Shown here: positions 7,134-13,619 of the stretch, one piece after another
Numbering within the stretch: the stretch's first letter is position 1
Layout: the number at the start of each line of letters is the position of its first letter
IMG/VR virus record: IMGVR_UViG_3300020404_002054
Span: 1 to 22,290 of that record
Reading direction: 5' to 3' (one strand)
From: a virus
DNA: 22,290 nt
Notes under the pieces: model-generated
What the model was told of the DNA's origin: nothing
The model's input: the letters and a program-made list of their open reading frames with translations, nothing else
Database searches by the model: none
Translations under genes and position numbers: made by a program

Positions 7134-8125
7134 TTTTTCTGCCTTAATTTAATTTTTAGTGAAGATTCCTCTGCACCAGTTACAATACTATAAAGTGTAT
7201 ATAGACGTCCGTACTTATTCACTGCATCGCCGATATCACTTATATCTTGGCTCCACTCTGGCATACTTACGCTCCAGCCTAGTTCAATTGCTTGGCTAAT
7301 TAGTTTACTTCCTGCTTTGTCTCTATCAGGCACAATTATAATTTGTTTCTGTAACTTGTTCAATAACATAGCCTGTTGCTCTGATACTTCACTGCCTCCT
7401 AATGCACACCCTTCAACATGTATAGCATCTATTTGTCCTTCACACACAATAGTAAAAACTTTATTGTGTCTTTGTTCATCTAATCCATACACATATCCTG
7501 GCTGTACCTCAGTTAAGTATTTTGGCTTTTTATCCTGTTGTATAGTACGAGCAGTCCACCCTACTATACGCCCTTCATAATAAAAAGGTATAATAAGTCT
7601 GTCTCTATAAGCAAGTTCAGGAGTCCAATAGTAATCTGTATCGTCAATATACAAATTACGATCTTTCATATATTCAAATATTTTAATTAAGTTCTTATCA
7701 ACTCCTGTAGGCTCTAAAGCACAATAGTCTGCCCAGTCCTGCAATTTACGTGCAGTCTCTGGTAAAGGCACTGTAGTGAAACTAGGCAATAGTGTTTTGT
7801 GTTTTTGTATTTCAACACCCTCATTTTCACGCATAACATCTAGTGCTACCTTATTGATTATATCGTCAGGCGTACTCATCCATTGAAGTAACTTACGCAT
7901 CTTATGTGAAAATGGTCTACCAGGCTTCCAACTTGCTTTGAATCCACAGTTGAAACAATGATAACTTATACCATCGTCATTTTGAATTACGCCACCGCGT
8001 TGCCTCTTATCTGCTGTGTGGCCGTTGTGATGACAACACGGAGCGTTGAATGAAGTCCACCCACTAGGAGTTGTTTTCCTCTTAGAAGGCAAATAAGTCA
8101 GAACTGTTTCTACGACTACACTCAT
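7121..8125 (-). CDS. 61: DNA primase, DnaG/gp61 type
   Basis: The 334-aa protein (from ATG 8123-8125) makes RNA primers on the lagging strand together with the gp41-like helicase. An N-terminal zinc-binding module is visible: CC and HH at residues 30-33 and the pair CFNC (57-60), a CHC2/CHCC-type ribbon. A TOPRIM domain follows: TIVCEGQIDAI carries the catalytic Glu, and IIIVPDRDKAG carries the DxD. KPKYLTEVQPGYVYGLDE is typical of DnaG-like cores. A TTG at 8159-8161 would extend it by 12 residues but would include the promoter. The chosen ATG sits 7 nt past a consensus -10 box with no Shine-Dalgarno sequence. Confidence 0.9.
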   Translation of the reverse strand: MSVVVETVLTYLPSKRKTTPSGWTSFNAPCCHHNGHTADKRQRGGVIQNDDGISYHCFNCGFKASWKPGRPFSHKMRKLLQWMSTPDDIINKVALDVMRENEGVEIQKHKTLLPSFTTVPLPETARKLQDWADYCALEPTGVDKNLIKIFEYMKDRNLYIDDTDYYWTPELAYRDRLIIPFYYEGRIVGWTARTIQQDKKPKYLTEVQPGYVYGLDEQRHNKVFTIVCEGQIDAIHVEGCALGGSEVSEQQAMLLNKLQKQIIIVPDRDKAGSKLISQAIELGWSVSMPEWSQDISDIGDAVNKYGRLYTLYSIVTGAEESSLKIKLRQKKWFT

Positions 8126-8132
8126 ACTATGT

Positions 8133-8161
8133 ATTATAGTGTCTGTATAGCCAGATGTCAA
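8133..8161 (-). promoter_or_regulatory. Consensus sigma-70 promoter before the primase
   Basis: On the minus strand TTGACA (8156-8161) and TATAAT (8133-8138) are perfect with the ideal 17-bp spacer. Seven nt (ACATAGT) separate the -10 box from the primase ATG. The expected transcription start is therefore the base before the ATG or the ATG itself. The -35 region reads TTGACATCT, as does the one at 19271-19279. Confidence 0.85.
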
Positions 8162-8164
8162 CCT

Positions 8165-8572
8165 TTATTGGTTATAATAGCCTTGTTTTTGTAAGTCTTT
8201 TTTTGCTTTTTGCATTTGCTGAAAGTCATGCATCAATATGAAGTTATATGTTGTATTATTGAACGTTTGTGTTTCATCTACAAACATATATTTGTCTTGA
8301 TTATATAGTTCAGTTATTTCGTTATGCATTGTAGTATATTCATCTCTAGTTACAGGAAAGTCTAATAAAAATATTGCAACATCTACATTCCAGTTACTAG
8401 CAGTGTAATCTATCGCACCAGAAAGTCTTCCATAATCTTTACAACTATGAAAACTAATTTTATTTTGTTGAAGTGCTGGACCTGCAAACGGACATCTTGC
8501 TATGCCATTATGCTCGGGTAATTTTTCGCTGAGATAATTGTTGATCCAGTTTTTTATATCTTGTTCAAACAC
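8165..8572 (-). CDS. Conserved phage protein of unknown function (135 aa)
   Basis: The 135-aa soluble protein has an N-terminal ARCPFAGPALQQNKI segment with a second Cys about 18 residues later (HSCKDY). A C-P-F-A segment of this kind occurs in conserved hypothetical proteins of T4-like marine phages. The central part (VDVAIFLLDFP) looks like a buried beta strand. The C-terminus is Lys/Gln-rich. The start is a GTG at 8570-8572 with no convincing Shine-Dalgarno sequence; there is no alternative ATG nearby. It lies 7 nt after the stop of the virion-type gene. Function cannot be stated. Confidence 0.65.
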   Translation of the reverse strand: MFEQDIKNWINNYLSEKLPEHNGIARCPFAGPALQQNKISFHSCKDYGRLSGAIDYTASNWNVDVAIFLLDFPVTRDEYTTMHNEITELYNQDKYMFVDETQTFNNTTYNFILMHDFQQMQKAKKDLQKQGYYNQ

Positions 8573-8579
8573 AAGGTAT

Positions 8580-9359
8580 TTAATTACGTACTAATACTTT
8601 GTCTATAGTTCCGGCAACAGGCTCGTGCTTAATACGTATCCAACTAAACACACCATTGAAGTTTATGTATGTTGGTTCTGTAGGATTTGTTAAAGATGCT
8701 GTACTAACATCGACCCAGTTTGTATTACTGTCTACTAAGTTCTCTAATGTTGCTTGGATTGTTACATCACCCGTATATCCTGTTGTGTAAATTGCTGTGG
8801 TATGTAATGCTTCGTTACCGTTAAGAGCAGGTTCTGCTTCTATTGATTCACTTACATATACTTCAGAACTTGCTTCTGTAAACTGGCTTATACTATAAGA
8901 TTTTTTAGGCCCAGGTAATGTACCTGAATCTAGTTCAATAGTTCCTTTCGCTCCAAACTGTGCGTCTGCATATGTAACTATGTCATTGTCATTACTATCT
9001 ACAAGATAAACGAAGTATGTAAGGTATTGCCCGTCAAGGTTAAGTGTATCATTATCTGAAACAGTTATTGTAAACTGTCCTTTGTAGTTAGGTGTCGTTG
9101 TTTCTTTTATAGTACCTATCTTTTCTAATACTAATGTATTCGATTCATCGAATGCTTGGAAGTGAGCTGTATATGTATTTAAAATACTTATAGGCTTTTG
9201 ATCTTGATTTTTTATTTCAAAAGTAAGAACATTGTCTATACCTTTAATAATTTTTAGTTGTCTGTTATACACTTTTCTATACTCCGTAAGAGTCCCTGCC
9301 CAGTCATCTAAGACGAGGACCGTTTTGTTTGTTGCTAAATACCTTGACGTTAGTTGCAT
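8580..9359 (-). CDS. Putative virion structural protein (259 aa)
   Basis: The N-terminus (SRYLATNKTVLVLDDWAG, then YNRQLKIIKGIDNVLTF) resembles a family of structural proteins in T4-like marine phages. The rest is rich in Thr, Ser, Asn and beta-type alternation, with an immunoglobulin-like look (KPISILNTYTAHFQAFDESN; FTITVSDNDTLNLDG; WIRIKHEPVAGTIDKVLVRN). No enzymatic motif is present. It may be a baseplate, neck or fibre-associated protein. A late box GATAAATA lies only 4 nt upstream of the ATG, and there is no Shine-Dalgarno sequence; no other start codon exists in the first 20 codons. Late expression fits a structural role. Confidence 0.7.
   Translation of the reverse strand: MQLTSRYLATNKTVLVLDDWAGTLTEYRKVYNRQLKIIKGIDNVLTFEIKNQDQKPISILNTYTAHFQAFDESNTLVLEKIGTIKETTTPNYKGQFTITVSDNDTLNLDGQYLTYFVYLVDSNDNDIVTYADAQFGAKGTIELDSGTLPGPKKSYSISQFTEASSEVYVSESIEAEPALNGNEALHTTAIYTTGYTGDVTIQATLENLVDSNTNWVDVSTASLTNPTEPTYINFNGVFSWIRIKHEPVAGTIDKVLVRN
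9335..9341 (+). promoter_or_regulatory. Possible late promoter box CTAAATA for the plus-strand gene
   Basis: The plus strand reads GCTAAATACC 38 nt upstream of the ATG at 9380. It resembles the box at 3918-3924. A TTGACG follows at 9343-9348 but no fitting -10 box is placed 17 nt later. The call is weak but is the only plausible promoter for this lone plus-strand gene. Confidence 0.35.
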
Positions 9360-9363
9360 ATTA

Positions 9364-9371
9364 TATTTATC
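9364..9371 (-). promoter_or_regulatory. T4-type late promoter box GATAAATA, abutting a start codon
   Basis: The minus strand reads GATAAATATAATATG, with the virion-type ATG at 9357-9359. T4 late transcription normally begins about 6 nt past the box, so the message would start at or within the ATG. The box lies within the 20-nt gap between divergently oriented genes. Confidence 0.5.
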
Positions 9372-9379
9372 GGAATTTT

Positions 9380-9748
9380 ATGTTAAGAAAAGAATTAGAA
9401 GACAATTATCCTTTTTTAAGTGTGGTTACGTATGGCGGTGTGGAATACATCGGCATTATAAACAATCAAGACAGTAGTATCACAAGCATGTATGTGTATA
9501 CTGATCTACGCAGTGACACACAAAAGAAGCAGTTTATAAAATGTGGTGAAGACTGGTGGTGGGAATCAAATCGAATGATTCCTATTAGTATCTTTTTGAA
9601 AAAGGATATGGATCCGTTTAAGTATGTGTTACAAACTATGAATACAAAAGATGTAAAAGTAACACACGGACCAACTGTAGATTTAAGTAATCTTGCAATT
9701 AAAAGAGTTAAACGTAAAAGTATTCAACTAATACGTAAGCCTAAATAG
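9380..9748 (+). CDS. Conserved phage protein, only plus-strand gene (122 aa)
   Basis: This is the only gene on the plus strand. It resembles a conserved hypothetical of T4-like cyanophages, with the features GVEYIGIINNQD near the start, CGEDWWWESNRMIPISIFLKKDM in the middle (residues about 52-74) and a basic C-terminus (IKRVKRKSIQLIRKPK). The basic tail suggests nucleic-acid contact; function is unknown. I start at ATG 9380, with GGA 7 nt upstream, rather than an upstream in-frame start at 9329 inside the divergent gene. It converges with the short DnaE-like gene and overlaps its end by 8 nt. Confidence 0.8.
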   Translation: MLRKELEDNYPFLSVVTYGGVEYIGIINNQDSSITSMYVYTDLRSDTQKKQFIKCGEDWWWESNRMIPISIFLKKDMDPFKYVLQTMNTKDVKVTHGPTVDLSNLAIKRVKRKSIQLIRKPK

Positions 9749-10304
9749 ACTGAAATTTTTCACACAATAAATTCATGTGTACAACACACGCCATAGCATA
9801 AGATACAGCGTGTGCTTTTTTAAAATAATATTCACCGTTTGTTGGTTTGATCCAAACTTCTTTCATTATCGTCTCCCAGTCTTTGCTTGCTAGATGTCTC
9901 TTTGCTGGCCTTATTATCGCTAGTGTTGCCGCCAATTGTTCTACCGATTGCGGCTTCAATTGTTGCAACAGACTGTCGTGTCCGCTTAGATGAAAAACTT
10001 TTTCGACGAAGTCTTTGTGAACTAATAACTCCCATAGTGGCTCCTTTCTCATTAGGCTCATTAAATGTGTCTCGTCTCTTATATCTTTGTATATAGACAC
10101 ATTTAGAAAATCCAATTTAAAGTATCCGCGGTCTTCTGCTGTTTCGTAATCAATAGTTGAAAGTTTATCCACTGGGTTATGAGGACACTCAGTTACATAC
10201 ACACCTGTGTTATGTTTTTTACCTGTATCTAATTTTGCCACGCGGTGTTCTATCTTATCTAAGATAATATTTCTGTCAGCGAAATCTATATCAATATCAG
10301 GCAT
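9741..10304 (-). CDS. Miniature DnaE-like protein (187 aa)
   Basis: The protein begins MPDIDIDFAD, exactly at the catalytic motif of Pol III alpha palms. It then shows KHNTGVYVTE (compare H-A-A/G-G-V), RGYFKLDFLNV with the third catalytic Asp (Asp65; the first pair is Asp5 and Asp7), HLSGHDSLLQQLKPQSVEQLA, LAIIRP, and YYFKKAHAVSYAM (compare FNKSHAAAYAL). The N-terminal GRGS region, about 70 residues between the first two motifs, most of the fingers and the OB fold are missing. Similar short proteins seem to exist in other T4-like marine phages (recalled). Its ATG follows the stop of a 54-aa ORF directly (TAAATG). It may be a non-catalytic replication partner or regulator; activity is unproven. 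Confidence 0.75.
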   Translation of the reverse strand: MPDIDIDFADRNIILDKIEHRVAKLDTGKKHNTGVYVTECPHNPVDKLSTIDYETAEDRGYFKLDFLNVSIYKDIRDETHLMSLMRKEPLWELLVHKDFVEKVFHLSGHDSLLQQLKPQSVEQLAATLAIIRPAKRHLASKDWETIMKEVWIKPTNGEYYFKKAHAVSYAMACVVHMNLLCEKFQSI

Positions 10305-10469
10305 TTATATTGTCCAACTCTTTAGTTGTTGTTTAGTAGGCTCCATAGGTTTTACTTTTTCTATCTTGCCACCCTTTGCTAAAAACTTCGCCATGCGTTC
10401 GTCCAGTTGTCTTTGTAACTCTGCAGGTGACGGAGTTGTATAGTCTTTTTCTTTATTATCGTTAGGCAT
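10305..10469 (-). CDS. Small unknown protein (54 aa)
   Basis: A complete ORF runs from ATG 10467-10469 to TAA 10305-10307 and fills the space between deformylase and the short DnaE-like gene. The protein starts MPNDNKEKDYTTPSPAELQR, then ERMAKFLAKGGKIEKVKPM, and ends LKSWTI. It is charged and probably helical with no enzyme motif. The start overlaps the deformylase stop by 8 nt, and the stop abuts the next ATG, so all three are probably one translation-coupled unit. Function is unknown; it could be a partner of the miniature DnaE-like protein. Confidence 0.65.
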   Translation of the reverse strand: MPNDNKEKDYTTPSPAELQRQLDERMAKFLAKGGKIEKVKPMEPTKQQLKSWTI

Positions 10470-10956
10470 ACTTTGCTATCTTTGTCGCTTTCTTTTTAGC
10501 CATATCCCATTTAAGTTTACTAACACGATCTTTAAATGTGATACCTTGTAAATGATCCCACTCATGCAAAAAACATTTTGCACTGTAACCATCTATCTTG
10601 ACTTGTTGTTTTTTTAGTTCATGATCGTAAAATTCTACTAGTATTTCTTTAGGACGTGAAACCTTTACATATACATTAGGGAAACTTAAACAACCTTCTA
10701 CATCTAATGCTGTATCTTTTGTATGTTGTAATATCTGTGGATTGATACAAATAATTGTGTTATCTTGTTTATCACCCATAATAAAAAGTTGTGCGTCTAG
10801 TCCAACTTGATTAGCACTAAGGCCAATACCGTTGTTATCTAACATAATTTTAGTCATATCTTCTTTTACTTTTACAGGATCAAAACCGGGATTGTTTATA
10901 TCTACGTCTTTAACTTTTTTGTCTAAGAATTCGTTTGGATAATATAATAGTTTCAT
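10462..10956 (-). CDS. def: Peptide deformylase
   Basis: The enzyme removes the formyl group from N-terminal methionine of new proteins and needs a divalent metal. All three family motifs are present: GIGLSANQ (43-50), EGCLS (87-91) and HEWDH (131-135). The metal ligands are Cys89, His131 and His135, and the catalytic base is Glu132. At 164 aa it is close to bacterial Def length and longer than the shortest phage forms, with a Lys-rich C-terminus instead of an extended helix. Marine phages commonly carry def. The ATG overlaps the stop of the 47-aa ORF as ATGA. Confidence 0.95.
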   Translation of the reverse strand: MKLLYYPNEFLDKKVKDVDINNPGFDPVKVKEDMTKIMLDNNGIGLSANQVGLDAQLFIMGDKQDNTIICINPQILQHTKDTALDVEGCLSFPNVYVKVSRPKEILVEFYDHELKKQQVKIDGYSAKCFLHEWDHLQGITFKDRVSKLKWDMAKKKATKIAKYA

Positions 10957-11096
10957 TTTTTTAGTTCCTTAACAAGGAAATCAAGCAATTCGATAAATTC
11001 ATATATCTTTGTTTTTTTCTCCTCTTCACTTTTATTACTTTGTACTGTTTTTAAAAGTTTAGGATATTCCTCTGTTAACTTTTGGTTGATATTCAT
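10953..11096 (-). CDS. Small charged protein (47 aa)
   Basis: The ORF begins at ATG 11094-11096 and ends TGA 10953-10955, with ATGA overlaps at both ends (zinc-finger gene upstream, def downstream). The protein is Lys/Glu-rich (MNINQKLTEEYPKLLKTVQS, then KIYEFIELLDFLVKELKK) and probably forms helices or a short coiled coil. The precise double coupling is the main support that it is real. No family recognised. Confidence 0.65.
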   Translation of the reverse strand: MNINQKLTEEYPKLLKTVQSNKSEEEKKTKIYEFIELLDFLVKELKK

Positions 11097-11791
11097 AGTT
11101 TACTTTCTTGTGCTACGTCCTTAACTAATTCAACATCTTTAGGATTACGTTTAAATCGCATAGCCCAGTGTTCTGGATCCATGACGTGATAAATCATACC
11201 TAGTTGTTCATCGTTAAATTTACTTAGCATCTCTTTTCCGCTCTTACAATTTAAGATGAGCCAAGGACTAACCTTGCCATCTTTGATATGCCACACAGCT
11301 CTGTTCAAACTTATGTGTGCAAAGTAATGATTCCACGGTGCAGGTTCATTTTCTTCTGCCCACTCCATCATAGTCATTACACTTCTTTCTAGTGCAGTTT
11401 CTACGCCTTCTTTACGTATAAGATCAACTGCATACTTTTCGTACATTTCTTCTTTACACCAATGATCAAGTTTTACTCTACTTGTTACAACATGATCAAT
11501 ATAACGCTCAGGATATAAAGGACGCACATTATTGATAAACGAACCAAACTTGACAAATGCATTGTAGTAAGGAGACTTACAAAATTCTTCATATGTTTTT
11601 TCTTTCTTTGCACCTGCACTTAATTTATAAAAACGTTGGAATGCATAAAAGCCAAACCGTACACGCTTCTCGTCTTTTTGTAATGCTCTACGTTTTTGTT
11701 CGCACATATGTACTGCAAGAGTCTTTTCTCTTGTATAGCCAGTGCCACAGTATTCACATACGTAAGGCTTAGAGTTTGATGTCGACACCAT
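11093..11791 (-). CDS. Zinc-finger phage protein of unknown function (232 aa)
   Basis: An N-terminal C2HC-type finger is visible: Cys12 and Cys15 in YVCEYCGTGY, then His28 and Cys30 in LAVHMCEQKRR. After it comes a conserved alpha-helical part (FGFYAFQRFYKLSAG; YYNAFVKFGSFINN) and a C-terminal region ending in MDPEHWAMRFKRNPKDVEL. Proteins with this layout are common hypotheticals in T4-like cyanophages (recalled). The finger suggests nucleic-acid or protein binding. I start at ATG 11789-11791; a TTG at 11839 is in frame but overlaps the neighbour by 71 nt. The Shine-Dalgarno-like GAAGGA is very close to the ATG and would fit a GTG start one codon later. Confidence 0.75.
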   Translation of the reverse strand: MVSTSNSKPYVCEYCGTGYTREKTLAVHMCEQKRRALQKDEKRVRFGFYAFQRFYKLSAGAKKEKTYEEFCKSPYYNAFVKFGSFINNVRPLYPERYIDHVVTSRVKLDHWCKEEMYEKYAVDLIRKEGVETALERSVMTMMEWAEENEPAPWNHYFAHISLNRAVWHIKDGKVSPWLILNCKSGKEMLSKFNDEQLGMIYHVMDPEHWAMRFKRNPKDVELVKDVAQESKL

Positions 11792-12224
11792 GTCCTTCAG
11801 CCAATTCTTTGAGTTCTTTTTTTGTAGATGTTCCAGCAAGTAATTCTACCTCGTCCTCTTTCATATTAGGATAAATTTGTTTAATAAGTTTCATGCCAGC
11901 GGCAATGTTCTTACCCTCTTTCTTTTTCACGCCTATCCAAGGATGATATTCAATTTTTCCTGTGTTACCAGATAAGCATAATAGTTGCCATTGTAGTTTA
12001 GGATGTTTGCTTACAACCATATAGTTCTTATTGTAATATTCGTTCGTTTTGAATAAAGCAAGTTCTTGTTTTTCTCTGTTACCTGCTACTGCACTTACGT
12101 ATCTATTTAATAACCAAAAACTAACTTGCTTACGCTCGTCATCTGAAATCTCGTCCCATACATTTTTTGCACCCATATCTATGGCCGCTAATATATCTTT
12201 TATTGGGAGTTTTGTTTGTGCCAC
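11769..12224 (-). CDS. Conserved T4-like phage protein of unknown function (151 aa)
   Basis: The protein begins MAQTKLPIKDILAAIDMG and continues WLLNRYVSAVAGNREKQELALFKTNEYYNK, features I recall from hypotheticals of T4-like marine phages that sit next to the zinc-finger gene. It is soluble with a Lys/Glu-rich C-terminal third (TSTKKELKELAEGHG). No catalytic motif is visible. The start is a GTG at 12222-12224 inside the end of kdsB (25-nt overlap). The gene order next to the zinc-finger gene suggests these two work together. Confidence 0.7.
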   Translation of the reverse strand: MAQTKLPIKDILAAIDMGAKNVWDEISDDERKQVSFWLLNRYVSAVAGNREKQELALFKTNEYYNKNYMVVSKHPKLQWQLLCLSGNTGKIEYHPWIGVKKKEGKNIAAGMKLIKQIYPNMKEDEVELLAGTSTKKELKELAEGHGVDIKL

Positions 12225-12877
12225 TTGTCTAAATCCTCTGGTGTGTTAATTTCTGTGCCTTTAAAGTCAACTTCAACACAGCCTATTTCTACATGGTTTT
12301 GTATCCAACGTAATTGTTCTAATTGTTCTGCCTCTTCTTCTGCACTAGGTTTTGATTCTTTTAGTATTTGTGCAAGTCCAGATCTATATCCGTATATGCC
12401 AAGATGCCAATCACCATATGCAAGTTTAGCTCTACAAAACCAATGTGCGTAATCTCCAGTACGTATTAGTTTAACAGTATTTGGATCTTTTTGCAACTCT
12501 TTTGGCATAGTAGTATATGCAGTTGCTACATCATATAAGTCTAATTTGTCTCTTACAGACTTAACAATCTTACGTGTTATGTCAGGCATGTCGCCTTGTA
12601 CATTAATTACTTTATCATACTCTGTAGGTAAACGTGAAAGAGCTCCGAAGCATCTTTCAGTCCCGTTTTGGTAATCTCTATTATCTATAATAGTTTGTCC
12701 TTCAGGTATAACTTCTGCAACACGTTCATCGTCTGTAAGTACAAAGGTATCAATTTCAGCAGGGCAGTTATCATACACACGTCTAACCATAGGAGTACCA
12801 TTTAGTAGTGCAAGAGGCTTATCAGGAAACCTTGTACTTGCTACTCTAGCCGGTATAAGAATAACGCACGATTTCAT
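12200..12877 (-). CDS. kdsB: 3-deoxy-manno-octulosonate cytidylyltransferase
   Basis: KdsB activates KDO with CTP to CMP-KDO, the donor for LPS core and some capsules. The 225-aa protein is slightly shorter than bacterial KdsB (about 245). Landmarks match along the length: LIPARVASTRFPDKPL (8-22), NGTERC (71-76), VINVQGDMPDI (90-100, with Asp96 a metal ligand), FCRAKLAYGDWHLGIYGYR, AEQLEQLRW, and NTPEDL near the end with the second Asp ligand. The usual QGDEP is QGDMP here, a change next to the metal site. The ATG lies within the end of kdsA (32-nt overlap), so the two genes are coupled. Confidence 0.9.
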   Translation of the reverse strand: MKSCVILIPARVASTRFPDKPLALLNGTPMVRRVYDNCPAEIDTFVLTDDERVAEVIPEGQTIIDNRDYQNGTERCFGALSRLPTEYDKVINVQGDMPDITRKIVKSVRDKLDLYDVATAYTTMPKELQKDPNTVKLIRTGDYAHWFCRAKLAYGDWHLGIYGYRSGLAQILKESKPSAEEEAEQLEQLRWIQNHVEIGCVEVDFKGTEINTPEDLDKWHKQNSQ

Positions 12878-13619
12878 CTACGACCCTTTCAAAGTTATCT
12901 AGTTGTAACATATTTGGCCCGTCACTTGGCGACTGATCAGGCATAGGGTGTACTTCGATGAAGAAGGAACTGATCCCAAGAGCAGACCCGCTACGAGCCA
13001 ACCCAGGCACGTAATCACGATTGCCACCTGAACTAGTCCCGAGTCCCCCGGGCTTTTGGACAGAGTGCGTAACATCAAACACGATATCAGCATCAATATT
13101 GTCGAGCATATACATAAGACCAGTATAGTCGACCACAAGGCTATTGTAACCAAAACTCGTACCTCTCTCAGTTATCCAAACTTCTTTTGCTCCTGTAGTT
13201 TTACTAAGTATTCCTTGTACGTCCCAAGGTGCTAAGAATTGCCCCTTTTTTATATTTACAATTTTGTTAGTAGAGCAAGCCGCCTTTATGAGATCTGTTT
13301 GTCTACTTAAAAACGCAGGTATTTGTATTACGTCTACTGCATCATTGTAGTAAGCCGCAATTTTTAAAATTTCATTTTGATTATGTACGTCTGTAAGTGT
13401 TTTACAATCTACTTCTTGTTTGATAGCAAGAAAATCAGCCATTGTTGATTTTAATCCAACACCACGTACACCATCTATGTTTGTTCTATTTGCCTTGTCA
13501 AAACTTGCTTTGAATACATAATCTATATTATGCTTGTCACATACTCTTTTACATTCTTTAGCAATCATCAAACTATCAGTAAGTGTTTCATGTTGACAAG
13601 GTCCTGCTATAATTCTCAT
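12846..13619 (-). CDS. kdsA: KDO-8-phosphate synthase, metal-dependent class
   Basis: KdsA condenses PEP and arabinose-5-phosphate. The 257-aa protein is somewhat shorter than E. coli KdsA (284). Motifs: IAGPC (4-8), YVFKASFDKANR (34-45), PAFLSRQTDL (101-110), NIKKGQF (122-128), FGYNSLVVD (156-164), FDVTHSVQ (181-188) and FFIEVHP (219-225). Cys8, His185, Glu222 and Asp233 match the four metal ligands of the metal-dependent class (Aquifex type), whereas the E. coli type has Asn in place of the Cys. The ATG overlaps the upstream stop (ATGA) and has AGGAAA upstream. A consensus promoter precedes it. Residues about 181-220 are encoded by DNA far richer in GC than the rest. No kdsD or kdsC is seen, so the host must supply arabinose-5-phosphate and the phosphatase. 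Confidence 0.93.
   Translation of the reverse strand: MRIIAGPCQHETLTDSLMIAKECKRVCDKHNIDYVFKASFDKANRTNIDGVRGVGLKSTMADFLAIKQEVDCKTLTDVHNQNEILKIAAYYNDAVDVIQIPAFLSRQTDLIKAACSTNKIVNIKKGQFLAPWDVQGILSKTTGAKEVWITERGTSFGYNSLVVDYTGLMYMLDNIDADIVFDVTHSVQKPGGLGTSSGGNRDYVPGLARSGSALGISSFFIEVHPMPDQSPSDGPNMLQLDNFERVVDEIVRYSYTG

Noticed and set aside
9741-10304. The short DnaE-like gene as a degraded pseudogene
   Set aside because: The frame is intact, coupled to its neighbour, keeps the three catalytic Asp residues and starts cleanly at the PDIDIDF motif; similar short forms seem to occur in other marine T4-like phages.
12899-13153. An 84-aa minus-strand ORF with a hydrophobic N-terminus inside kdsA
   Set aside because: It is out of frame within a strongly conserved part of kdsA; it exists because the region is GC-rich and lacks stops. 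KdsA motifs read clearly in the other frame.
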